Shown piece after piece: positions 26,075 to 39,700 of a DNA stretch of 64,000 nt (position 1 is the first letter of the stretch; the number at the start of each line of letters is the position of its first letter). The notes under the pieces are model-generated. The model ran no database searches, had not been told where the DNA came from, and worked only from the letters and a program-made list of their open reading frames with translations. The stretch covers positions 17,825,303 to 17,889,302 of the forward strand of contig CM055098.1 of assembly GCA_029204225.1 (NCBI GenBank). The letters are read 5' to 3'. This stretch comes from Diphasiastrum complanatum. Its lineage: Eukaryota > Streptophyta > Lycopodiopsida > Lycopodiales > Lycopodiaceae. Position numbers and translations under genes: made by a program.

Positions 26075-26766
26075 GAACAAGGGGGTGACTCCATTCCAAT
26101 AAAAATAAATATATCAATATATACACCTCCCCCCCCCCCCCCCCCCCCCCCCCCACACACACACACTTTTTCTTAAATGTAAAACACCTCCCCTTTAAAA
26201 TGTAAATCCCTCATAAAAAATATGAACGTAAATCCCCTAAAAAATGTGAACACCCACTCCCCATAAAACAAAAAAAATTAAGGCGCTTTTTGGCTCCCCA
26301 TAAACTAAGTTTTCTTTTTTTTAAGAGGAGACAAAAAAAAATCCCCATCAAGAAAGAAATTCCCTTGTTTTCCTTTTCTTACCTCTAGGGTTTTTCATTT
26401 TTCTTTTTTCCAAGCTCTGTAGTTTTTTATTCTCTTGCTGCACAAGTTTGCTTGATCAATTTGTCTCATTCTTTCCTCTTGATCCTGTACTACCTTGCCA
26501 GGAATGGATGTGACAATCTACCTCTGAAATCCTAACACATGCAATTTTCTGGTTTTGAACCAACCCACCCCGTTTCTCATTTGAAAAACAAGTTTTTTGC
26601 TTTTGGTAACCTTGGTCGAACTGTCACATCACCTCAAGTATTGTCATCTTCGAGAGCTATAAAATGCATTCATATGATAGAAGGTCGAATGAATGGTGTT
26701 CATTTTTCAATTGCACACTGAGATTAGTGTCTTCGAGAGACTTCAATCCCTTTTTTCATCACTGGT
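25183..26766. repeat. Segmental tandem duplication, copy 2
   Basis: Copy of 22342-24543, about 600 bp shorter. Its poly-C tract at about 26127-26155 (roughly 29 C) corresponds to the C-rich tract at 23608-23633 in copy 1. Confidence 0.75.
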
Positions 26767-29700
26767 GTGAAGAGACCAGAAGTGTTGAGCTGTGGTTCTC
26801 TAAGGTCGTCTTCGTTCGTCATCCGAACGTTGTGATTTGCGGTTCATCGCGGCTTGCAGCTTGTCAGCCTTCGTTATCTTCATTGTTGCGATGCAGTTGC
26901 GGTAGCAATGGTTTGTGGTTCGTAAGCTAGCGATACTTTATGGGTAGAAACGTTAGATTTCTTCACATTAATGACAATTTTGCTGAAAATCTGTGTCTAA
27001 CCCAATACAAAATATTTAGATTGCTTGCTTGCATAAAGAGAGAGATTCTTAAAATAATTGGAACTTGACCTTGAATACTTTGTTATCCTTTGCCTAGTAT
27101 TGTCAATACCATTTCTCAGAGGCTTAGCCCCGTTGAAATTCATTATCTTCTCACAAGTGATCAATTGGTGTATCATGCTTGAGTTGGGCTCACCCACCTA
27201 GATTCGATTCTCTATGACCACAAGTTGATAATACCAAAAAGCATTTGGGATTCATTAAATTTATATTCAACATGGCATCCTTGCATAACTTCTTTGGGAA
27301 TAATTCAAGATGGTCAACCTCTCTATTTATATAGATCAAACAACTTGTCTAGCCTTATAGAGACATAATGTGGGCTTATAGAGATGTCATGTGCATGGAG
27401 TATGATGGAATTCCTTATTCATGTCTACATGAAGAGGTCCAAGATGAGGAAAAGCGATAACAGCTTGAGTTGTAATGGCAACTTTATGTGGCTTGTCTTT
27501 TGTACCTAGTCAAAATCATTATAACAATAGTAGAAAGGACATGTAAAATTCACAATATTTGATCTTGCCAACACTACCAAAAAATCCCAACAATGGAACC
27601 AAAACACTTGGTAAAATTTTCTCTACCCTAAAATCCAAACCCAAACTGTTACTTTTGAACTTTGAAAAACATAAAATATTACTTGATTGATCCTTTCCAC
27701 AATTCCATTAAAAAAGAGAGAGACTTAAAAACACATAAATAATAATTCTGGAATATGCACAATAGCAACATATCTTGTGTTGATAAATGATAATATCGCA
27801 ATTTCATTTTCATGCACGTTGTAAAAAAGCAAGGAAACAACACCAGCTCATATCAATCAGACATTGAGACTCAATTGCAAGCTATGATGATTGGAACATA
27901 CTAGAGTGATGATTTACAACGAGAAAACAATTAGTGTCAAGTACAAAAACGTTAAGGAACAATTGAAAACTTTTGCGCCAACAAGGACAATTTCAAAAGC
28001 TCGTACAAATCTAACTTGCACCAAAACTTTTCAATAAATGCAATACCCCTCAATATATATTGTTCCCAAAAGATCACAATCGACAACTATGATTTTTGTG
28101 GAATTATGGTCAATAGATATTGCTTCTTTTCATGAAGGACTCCATTAGTCCTCCTTCAGATTGACCTGACCCAACTTTGTGTTTAACTTCACAGAAACTC
28201 AGTTGTTGAGGAGTCCCATTTAAAAGTCTAACTACTGTTTCATAACAACATCACCTATTGTAAATATCTATTTGCTAATACACCTGGATCGCTTCCAATT
28301 TAGAAATATTTTTGGAACAATTCTAATTATAGACCTATAATAAGCCAAAAAAAGAACATAGCAGCATCGTTCTAGCTAAAAGTGGCTTAGTGAATTTTAA
28401 TGACCTATAGTTAAAGTTGGACTGTGTGTTTACAACTCACATTCACCTTGTTACTGGGAAGCCTATCTGGTCAAATATTAAGATGAATGTAATTCTCTCA
28501 CAGACAGCAATGGAGATGAGAAAGTATTCATGCGCTCGTGGATGAAAGATATTAGCTTTTGATTTCTTTTTCCAGACATTGACGGAATTAATGCCAGACT
28601 GTGGATGGATACTACTGGCAAAAGAGTTGTCATACTTTGACTATATGAAAGCAGATTTTTTTGTTAAGGGTCCGTCGGTGGTGCTATAGAATAAATTTCC
28701 ATTCGATTATTAAATGCAAATGCAAAATTAATTGAGAGAGCATTTGGGGGTTGCTCTATCTTCGAACTGTTAAGAGAGCCATGTGTAACAACTGTCGACT
28801 AGAAAAACGTAAATTTCATCAATGTTTTCTCACATAAACTATAAGTACTTGAGTGCCAACCATTGTAACAAGAGTAAGTCGATCCAGCTCTTTGAATACC
28901 TGTCCTGCACTATATACAATCTAGTTCTGCTACGTTAAAAAGTGAAAGGTTTTCTAGGAGCAAAGATATATACAAATGCATTTGCGGAACACGACCTTGC
29001 TTTGAAAATGTATACGGCCATAAAACTCCTTAACTTTGTTTCACTCAAAAATCACAGAAAGGAAATGTAGACAATCTATGTCAATAATGTTAGAAATGGG
29101 CTCATTTTGCAGCAATGTATTCAAGCATCCATAGAATGTTTGGTTGGTAAAACTGATAATCTGAAGTGTAATAACACTCTAACATTGCTACTATTTCTTC
29201 CATAGACCAAAGCACACCTACCAGCTTATTTCCCAATGACATATGCACCATCACTTATGCGGTGTCAACAAGCATCTTCTCATTGAGCACTAATAGTTCT
29301 CTTGAATTTCTGAGTAAGTCCCAGCAACTGTAAAATTCTAGCCAGTGTGTCGAGATGAAGAATGCTAAGAAAGCAAGACAGTATTAACAAGGGATTTTCA
29401 AATAGTAATAACAGTACTATACTGAAGGTAAAGAATACTATACTGAAACAAAACGTGGATGCTTTTCAGAATTTACTCAGGAAACCATGTTTTCACAGCA
29501 TATAAAGCCAACCATTTACAGATTATAAAGTACATTTACTCCTTGCGTGAATCCCAGCATTTACTTTAAACTCCAGAGGCAAATACTTGATTACTTTACA
29601 CATCAATTGATACTCTTCACAAGAAAATAGGCCTTGATGGTAATCCATAAATTTCTTATCCATTTACCAGACTCTACCAAAAACAAAATTTACCTCGTAT

Positions 29701-29884
29701 TACACACTCGTGTACTACAGTATTTTTATGAAAATGACATACTAAATAATGGAACCACCATGCTCCAAGGACCTTAATCGCATTTGAATGGTTCACATTT
29801 TACTAGATTCATGGGAACGACTTGCTGCACATGCAATACATTATACTGGCGTGCAATATACAAAACTTAAGATAGTGAGACATA
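26767..29884. other. Intergenic and RHD3 3' flank, no gene recognised
   Basis: No credible coding frame or transposon domain. The right-most few hundred bases should include the RHD3 3' UTR on the minus strand; I could not fix its end. Confidence 0.4.
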
Positions 29885-30124
29885 CTACCTTGTCTCTGCT
29901 TCATAGGAACAACCTGAAACATCATGACCATTTGCTGAAGAGCTTTCATTAGAAGACGCCCGAGAATCAAACTCGTGCATTTGAATCTCCTTATTATACC
30001 TTCGACCATTTGCGGTGACCGAATCTTCACTAGCACCTAGTTGTTGCCCTTCTTCCACAAGCCTCTTCAAAATAGTCATGAGAGTTGGCAGTAACTTTGA
30101 AGAAACTGAAAGGGCTCCAGCTAA
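29885..30124 (-). CDS. RHD3: RHD3-like E22: C-terminal cytosolic tail
   Basis: After the acceptor TTTTTGCAG it reads [20 protein letters not shown], the amphipathic helix that follows the membrane hairpin in this family. A serine-rich, poorly conserved tail ([15 protein letters not shown]) follows to TAG. It is separated from E21 by a 4.3 kb intron. Confidence 0.93.
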   Translation of the reverse strand, partial: LAGALSVSSKLLPTLMTILKRLVEEGQQLGASEDSVTANGRRYNKEIQMHEFDSRASSNESSSANGHDVSGCSYEAETR

Positions 30125-33100
30125 CTGCAAAAATTACGAAGAGTAGCATGAAGGCTCACATCTGCTGATTGACAATTCCTGACCTCACCTTCAGGTCTGA
30201 AGTTCAAAACACTCACGCACACATGAAGAAAGATTATGAGAAATTACAACAAAAAACATCGACGATCAGTCTTCAGCACTTAAATAACTGAATGATCAGG
30301 TTCACATTGTGCAAGAAGTTATGCTCAGCCTCGCAGCAGTACACACTATTAGCCAATAATTGCAGCATTATCCCTCTTCGATTAAGTGCTCACTAAACTC
30401 TTACATTGATGGTTCCAGTATGTCTCCAGTTGTGCAAATTGATCAGCTCAGAAGTTTTAACTTTCTAGTTATGGAAAACAAAATTTTCACTAGACCATGC
30501 AGCAGATCATCAAGAAAAATGTAAAAAGGCTTTGATTATCATGTGATTGTTGGTTAAGGATGACTAATGATGTCACGAAAAATTTCAATAAGGGTGAATC
30601 ACTTATTATAGTTATTGTGGTAGTCATGGAATCAACCAGCTTGATTATACTGCTTAGTACCGAAGTGGACCACTGTGCCACTTAGGCAAATGGAGCATGG
30701 GAGTGACTCTCACTAAGTTGCTACGCCTATTTGTGGGGCCAGGTAGGTCGAGGAAGAGGCTTGATCATCCACGCATGGAGGCTAAGTACCTTAGAACCAG
30801 AAAAGCAGGTTAGGGATGGGAGGAGATTGATCTACATGCCGAGTAGTAGGTTTTGTGAGGAGCTTGAGTAAAGATTTTCAAGCTGCTTCACTTATTCAAG
30901 GTCATGAGTTTGATCAATAGGACATCATCTCAAAAGCATGGATAAGGAGCTTAGCCTAAATTTTATCACCATCGTGACAACAGCAAGGACGAAAATCAAA
31001 ATAGAAGAGGTGAAGCCTAGGGACCTAAAAGATAGTGAGCTACATCTTCGTCACAAATCGCAACTAAATGATAGGTCAAGTCACTTGATGAAGGTCATTT
31101 GAAGGGCCGTCTTCAAGATAAAGCATAACAAGTCTGCTCCTCCTAAGTGATCAGACCTACGTCCTTGCCCCCAACTCCCCAATATAGAGTTCGGTTGTAA
31201 CATCATTCATTATTAACATTATAGGGGCATTAATGATCTAAAAAGATATTATTATTATGCCTTCAAAAAAGGTTGCAGAACTCCAGCTCTTATAGGTCAA
31301 AAAATGTCCTTGGAAACTATAAATAGGCCAGCCAAACAATGTTTTGCTCCATGGATTGTTCAAAGTGTAGCTAAAGCTAGCATAGCTCATGATAGCTTTA
31401 TGTTTAGTTAGATTTGCCAGAACTTGGTACTACAAAAATTCAATATTGTGGAGAAAGTTGGCATGAGACTTCCAAAGGATAGTCATTATAATGAGCACTA
31501 AAAGTTTATGACATGGTTTTCATTTTTTTGGATCAAAAACTTCCAGCGTTCTGGTTCCAAATAGTTAAGGATCGACATTCTGCAACTTGCAATTACAAGT
31601 TGATCCTCTTGGCAATGACTCTATGAAGCAAAGGATGTAGGGCACCAAAGTGTCAAGAAAATGAAACTTGTTTGACTTTTGGTTTTCAGGTTTCAACATA
31701 ACTTGAGAATCGATTGCATATTTAGATTTCCGTTTGTGTATATGGATCACTTTCATGACTTTTGAACAAAGCTTTTGTAAGTGAGGATCTATATTGGGAT
31801 ATAATGATTAGAACATGGTCTACATATTGAGTAACCGATTGCACTCTTTCTAATATTGGTTTTGCCATAAAACATGTCTATTACCTTGGAAAAAATTTGG
31901 TGCTCTGAAACATTCTGGAGCACAATATTGAAAAACATGAAACTACTATAAAACATGTATTTCATACGCATCCTAGAGTGTTGTGCACCTATGGCTAGGG
32001 ATAATAGGAAGGCGTACAGCAACCAGCATAAACCTTAGAGGCATAACCGATAGAAATATTTTCACCCATATAAAAAGGGCAAGTATGGCGCAAATGAAAG
32101 TTTGGGCACAAGAAGTCGTATCTGGAGGCTCTCCAAATATATTAGGATCATAGCAAAGTTCAGCAAACAATAGGTCAAGCAAAATATCTCACAACACCAA
32201 TAACATGAGCTGAATATAGTAGAGTGTCTTACTAAAAGAGCAGACCACACTGTAGAAGGAAAAATGAACGGCAAATATTGTGCTACAGTGCTGAAAAGAA
32301 TTATCATGGTTATAAAAAGGAACAACCACCAAAATATAATAGAAATTTGACCAAGAGCAAGGACAGGAGCACCATGCAAGGGATAATGTTTCTTCCCGTA
32401 GGTAACAACCAAAATGTAACATTTACTAGAACAAAGACGGTCAATAGCGGCCGCGAATGTGTCAAAAAAGTACTATGCATAGTTAGCAACGAAAATGTAA
32501 CACAATAGTAATTACAACTGTGCCAAGAACGTGTTCGAGGACAGCAACAAAGGTCTAAACAAAGTCAATAATAAAGGATAGATAAAGCAGCTCCAAAAAT
32601 AGGTAAAAATCTGGTTTGATAGCAACCAAATTTCATGTATTTCTTGGTCAAAGTGGGATAAGCTCAGCCTCGGTCGTCAAACACAGCAACGGTTAGTGTA
32701 TGTGTAAGGGTGAGAGAAGTACACAAAAGCTACCACACATAAGAGTATCCAATGAAGGCAATGGACAGCCAAAAGATTTGTGGGAAACACTGCAAAACGG
32801 CACTAAAAAACCTGCCAAAAAACTAGAAAACAATCAGATTGCTTTACCTATGGTAGGAAGCCCAAGGATATAATCAGATCCGCATAGGAATCTGGGCAGT
32901 AATCCTGCTTTAGCAGGTCTGTGACCGAAGAGGAATATGGAATGAGACAGGGCAGTCGAGCTGAACAAAGTTGCTAGCCTTCAATGATGAACAAGGAAGG
33001 GACAAGGCTAGGAGGCGGCCAGTTAGCCTGCTTGGGTGGGGTGTGCACCTTGAATGAGAGAGGAGGGATGCAGGAAAGGTGGGGAAAAAGAGGCAGAACG

Positions 33101-33462
33101 AGGGATGCAGGAGTCAAGGTCAAGTTTATAAAGGGCATGATAAGTGCGGAACCAAGCTGAGTTGAAAGCTTGGGGAAGGCAGAAAGTTGCCCTATGAGAT
33201 TATTGAAGCAGGCTGCAATGGAATGGGCTGCAGTTGCAGAAAAGGGTGCTAAGTTATGGATCAGGGCAGCATGAGATGGAGAGAGAAGACAAATTAATGC
33301 CTTTTAGTACCAATGCAGTACAGTACATAGGACAAACGCATGAGCATCAAGTATGAGGAGCTTTTCATGAGAGTGTACAAATCCTTCATGAAAAGAAATA
33401 ACTAACTTAAGCAGTTTATAGGGCTTGATACAAAGTATAAATGAGCTACAGGCCTTGATGTG

Positions 33463-33521
<59 letters not shown>

Positions 33522-36504
33522 TATTAATGTCTTTTCCATGCCAAAAGGCATATAAGACGAGAAGAGTACATATGTGAAAATGGACCAAAGACAAAACAAT
33601 GCCGTCAACAACTAAAAAAACTAAGACTAAAAGCTCTGAAATGGTCCAGGAATATATGGCGCGAAAAAACAGCCATTTACAAGGTCAACTGGACATCTCA
33701 AACTCAAACTCTGGATTCAAAGTCAAACTCTATATTCTAACTCCAAAGTAGTCCAGCACAATATATATCTATTTTGTCTCAACTAAATGCTTAGCTTCAA
33801 CAAAATGGATATTGCCGTCTCTGTAATTAGGCGTCTCCCTGTATCCTTTGCCTTTTGCAGCCCCAGTGAAGGAGGTGATAGCGATGGCCAGCAAGGGGCT
33901 GGCAACCAGCAAAGGCTGCCATCGCACCTCAGAGAGAGCAATGGAGCGATAGAGAGAGAGAGAGTGAGAGAGAGATTCTCTGACATTCTTAAACAATAGC
34001 AAATATAAGTATAAAACTTATGATCACTATTAATGTGTCTCTGTAGGACATAGACACACATGCAGACGTGCTTGCAAGCACAATCTTGTTTATACATGTC
34101 TTGTATAAGACAAAAAACTTTGTATGTTTGTAACTTTGTATACACACGTGCACGCTCTCTCTTAAGTACATAGGAAGAAAATTATGTGTAGACGAGTAAA
34201 TTCAACTTACAGATTCATGAATCTAAAGAGAGGATGGGCTACAACATTGCTAGAGAATGGCAAAGATGAACTTAGATAGCAAAGACATGACACAAACAGC
34301 AGTATTTGCAATCGATATCGTTCAAAAACCTCTGAATGCATAATTCATACAAGATATCTTCACAATAATTGTAAAAATTAAAGTTGAACAGTGAACTGCA
34401 GAAATTCTAGAAGATTGGACTTACAAAGCCATGCTGAAATTCTCTACCAATGTCAAGCTGCACCCAAAGAGCTTTTCCTAGCAGATAGAGTACAAAACCA
34501 ACTGCCAAGTATATGGGATTCCTGCACAGTGAAACTTGAAGATCAAACTTTTTTGGGTGGAAAATCAAGCATGAAAATTCTTAAAAAAACATCCTTCAGA
34601 AGCTTTGAACCTTTCACAATATGTTCATACAAAATATTTCTGAATCTTGAAAAGCTATAATCAATAACAAATGACGTTGGCACAATTTGAGGTTGATAGA
34701 CCAAACGATCTGGTACAGCATACTTGAGAGTTTTCAACTTGTAGGATGATGTGAAGAAGAACTATATATTATACAGGTGCGGAATGGAAGCTGATCTGTA
34801 CCTCAAAAGTGCCATGAACTCATTGAAGCCTAGCACAATCATAACTAAAATTGCCCATGGTGGTGGTAACCAGGAAACAGCACGTCTACTGGCTTCCTGT
34901 GGTCGATCAGACAAACAGAATGCCTCAATCCAAAATTGGGTGGTATATTAACATGAGGGCAGAACTGCAGCAGAGAGCCTTTGAGTTGAAAACACAAACC
35001 TGTGCAGCTAGTGCTTGACTAATGGTGTATTCTGTTTCTGACTTGAATTGTCTCCACAGATTTCTGCATTGCACTGGTGTAAGCAGGGTGTCTTCACCAG
35101 CAATCTGAGAAAGAAGAATGCAGAAAACTTCATGTCAGAGAATGCTCCTTCAATCTTACCAAGCAACAATTAACCTTATGTCACTTCTACACAGTGTAAG
35201 TAGCGACAATAATCCTACCCCTTCCCAAGTGCTCGAAGCAAGTGCATTGGACGCTGAAGTGATTGCAGATCTATGCTCAGAAGAAGTGAAATTGCCAGCT
35301 GATCTCTGAACAATTTCTTGACCATCTCCAATCAAACTTGTAAGCGCGGCTTCAACTGTATCAGACTTTTCATCCAGCCGTATAGCAGCTACAATTGATA
35401 GAAGCTTCAGTGCCTACACCATTTATGCACAAATCAGGATGAAGTCAAACCTAAGCTTACCAAAGAAGACCAAGCCAATGCCAGATTGCTTCTTTATTGG
35501 CAACAATGCCAAAACCTTGATTGTCCATATTATGTCTCGGGTATATGCCATGAACAGAACAACACTACTTACTGCAAGACGAGCATCTTTAGTTATTGCA
35601 CTTATATCTTCTTCTTTAGACCAAACTCTTGGCATTGATTCGGCATCATGACTAAATACTGCCATAAATCTGCATATCAATGTGCAAAGTTAGAATTGAT
35701 GAGACTGAAAGAATTCATCTACTGCGAATAACTGACAGAGATAGCTGTGTACATATTACAATGATAAAGTACAGACATTTCTTCATTCAAAATGTTAGAC
35801 TGATAGAAATAGCCTGAAAAACCATGATATCTCTCATGCGTCAACCAACCTATCCTTCATGCGCATGAGAGCTTTACTGGCTTCCTCCCTTGCTTTCTTC
35901 TCAATGACACTTCGTCCAAATTCAGATAGATCTGACAGCATTTTCTCTGTACTGTTTTCATCAAGTTCATATCCAGCAATAGCAGCGGATAAGCCTGCCT
36001 TGGCGATCTCAATTTCTCGATGAAACAATTTTCTCAAGGCTGGCCAAGTATCAGAAGAGGCAGCGTCTAGCAAGGATGCTGCAGGTAAGGCAAGTGCTTC
36101 CTCGAGACGCCTCTGATGAAAGTACGAAATATTAATAAAATAATAACTGTCTAATACTCACAAAACATTATCAATAAAGGACTACTATACGAAGCTCATG
36201 TGTTCTGTTCATATAAGATTTTGTAATTAGAAGGTATCTGAGACCATTTTCACATCACTGCCATGAATAAAACGCAATTTTGCTAGTAGACATTCACAGG
36301 AGATTTGAAAGTCAGCCTTTTGCATGCCAACAAATTTTAATCTGAACATGAGATGCAAACAATGCAGCCTAAACATGTAATTTTTGCTTACTATTGTATG
36401 ATTTACAAAAATTGATATGAAATTACTTTTCATTAGGTCATGTCAAAAGCCTCACTTTGCTTCATTATGATGACTGTTATGAGATGAATCAAAGAAAGAG
36501 GAGT

Positions 36505-36595
<91 letters not shown>

Positions 36596-36662
36596 CTTTA
36601 GAGTACTTAAGGGTACATAAGACTTGGCTTCCACGTTAAGATACATTTCCACTATGTATCTT

Positions 36663-36734
<72 letters not shown>

Positions 36735-39700
36735 CTTTAGAGTACTTACGGGTACATAAGGGTACATAAGACTACGCTTCCACGTTAAGATACATTTCCA
36801 CTATGTATCTTAACGTGGAAGCATAGTACATCTCCAATCTGAATAAGAGATGTTAATTAATATGAAATCGATTTAGTCTAAAATATCAGTAAACATTTAT
36901 ATACACATGGTGGAGCATAACAAAATAATAATGATCACTTAGATTATATATTAGTCACTCGTAGCCTGAGGCAGTGGCTGGAAAAAGCCACGATAGAGCT
37001 CGACTTGGCTAAATGCGGTAGACTCTGATGAGCTGAATGTGTGTGAGCAACTCCAAGTATGTTACTTGCTAGCTCTCGGTGCAGAAGGTCATACGGTGTC
37101 TGGGCGATGTCATAGAGCAATACATGACAGTTTCAAGTTTTGGTGAATGGTTTTAAGCAATCATTAACGTATTCCAATCAGCATGATGCTTCCTATCTTT
37201 CAATATCGATTTTATAAGACTTCAGAGCAATTTTATTTTTGCAGGTTCCAGTTGATTTTAACCATAGATGCAGCGCGTCTCTGAAACGCGTTTCAGAATC
37301 ACAGTCAGAAACGCGGTTCAGAAACGCGTTTCTGAAATTTTCCAAAAACTTCCAGAAACGTTTTTTTTTTTAAAAAAAAAATTGGTTTTTTTTTGGGCAA
37401 TATGGGTATCAGATGAAAGCTCTGATCAAGAGGATTTTTACTGTGTAGTTTGCCGACTGTTTCGGGTGCAAGATCGTCCAATTTAAGTGCATTAATCCTA
37501 TTATAATTGACAACGGAATTTAGTGTAGACAAGAAACAATGAACATGAATCTGAAATTCTGATTATAATAAAGCAAGTACATATGATGGTGCGATCCAAG
37601 CATGCACCTTGGAGAAGGGCTTCAATGGCGATCTAGAATAGACTCTAGATGACTGATCTACACAATAATAAAATGCTGAGAGAGCGAACAGCCAAAGGAC
37701 CAAGGGGATGCGAAACACCAAAAAGTGTGTTTTCACTCAGGGAGTTGGAAGGCCAAATCATGAAGAGGCCTTACCGTCGGGGCCGGGGTCTACCGGCAGC
37801 CCCCGGACCGCCGCTAGGGGCGTTGCCCCCCAAAGCCCTCACCGGGGGGCTACCTCCCCCCAAACCCCCCATTTCTCGGGGTAGCCCCCCGAACCTCCTA
37901 AGCATTTATTGAAAACCAAAGCAAATAACAACCAAATAGCTATTGAAAATAAGATCTGTTTGCGCCCCATCTACGGCACTTCTGAGAGGCAAAACGCTGG
38001 TTTGACCATTGATCCCCCAAAAATATTTCAGCCATAAGCTATTTTTCCAAAAAAGAATTTTTTTTTTTAACGATTCTGGGTTACGAATCGCGTTTCTGAG
38101 AAACGCGGTTTCAGAAACGTGTTTGCCCAGAAACGCGTTTCAGTGCAACTATGATTTTAACATGTTTGGTCAGCTCGCGTTTGGGCCTTCAAAATTTCTT
38201 ACCTTGCATTGCTTTAGCATACATACAATAAGAGTTTGTAGGTTCTGCATAATGGCAGACTTACATAAATTCCAGTGCCAAAGTTTAGGGTTCAAAGTTT
38301 CAGCTGACTTGTTATTTCAATGACACCAACAGCTTACCGCAGTCTTTTGCATTCTCTTTTGATTGGCTACTATCAAACAATCTGCAAGGTTATTTGTGGT
38401 TTTCAGTTCCACAGGTTAGTTGTTGATAGTAGAGAGGATGGACGTAACGGTATGTGTAAATGGAATTCAGAGGGAGAAATTTAGCCAACAATAAAGTAAC
38501 AGGTATCAGACCTTCTGGTCATGGTCATATGAGTGGCACCTTGTCAGCCACCTGGATTACGGCTTGGAGGAAACTTGCAGACATTGTTGTGAAGTGTTGC
38601 TTCCTCAAGAATAATATCTCATTCTGTCACATCTAAAGATCTATTCAAAGAGATTTTCTGATTAATCGCGGGTACCTCTTATAATTCAGAGGATTCAGAG
38701 GGTCACATCTACAATGTACAATCAGATCGGATGCTCATTAACAAAATGGTGACTAGTTGCATGGGAATCATTTTCCTACATGCCATCAATGGCTCTGATA
38801 CATCCATGTCACAATCTGAGAGTTGATCTTTGGCCACATTAGAGATGCCCTAGAAGAAATTGTCTCCACACGTACGAAAAACTACAAATTCAATGCTGCT
38901 AACTGCATTGTGACAGATAAAAGGAGAGGGTCGTCACATTGTATGGACACGTCATGCACTGCATCTCATAGATCTCCATATAAAGGACATTGCTAGGATT
39001 GCATGGGTCTCAGATATGTGACAAATGCACCCGTTACCATCATCATTAAGAGGCGTAAAGTTCAAACTTCATTGCATGTTCAATTACTACAGCCACAAAC
39101 TAGACAATTGTGAAGATGTACAGGACTTGCTTTGCTTGAATGTGGGTGACACTACACAAGGCTGCTAGTTGTGAAGCTAGGGCTTAGATGAATGAGTGAC
39201 ATGGGATGGCTTTGGAATGAGGAAGGCATGAGCATCGAGAAGATCACCATGATGCATACTTTTTGGCTTGAAGTTACCCTCAGACCTATTTATGAATTCT
39301 TGCACATGATGGAGTGTGAGGGTAACACCATGGGGCTACTCTACAAGTTCATGGACTATACTAGAGAGAACTTAAGGGCCAGTAATGCCACTTTATCCAG
39401 TCAAGTGCATTAGTGATTGATTGCCTATCAATTATGTTAGCCCCTAGTATATTTCAGAATTTGATTCTATGGTTATACTTTCAAACTCGATACAATTTAT
39501 AGCAGTTACCTAGAACTTACAACTAGAAGCAAAATGGCCCTTCTTACCACAAAAAAAGCACTTCTTGTTGGATTTGCAACTTGTTGATGAATGTGATGAA
39601 TCCTCATCACTCCTTGGATTTGTCCTTCTTAAAATGTTGATGTTGCTCTTTGCCCCTTCCTCTTGGTTTGTCCTTTGAGAAGAATGCTTTCTCCTCTCCA

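Noticed and set aside
36501-36826. CRISPR-like or regular spaced repeat array
   Set aside because: Only two units, eukaryotic context, microsatellite-driven.
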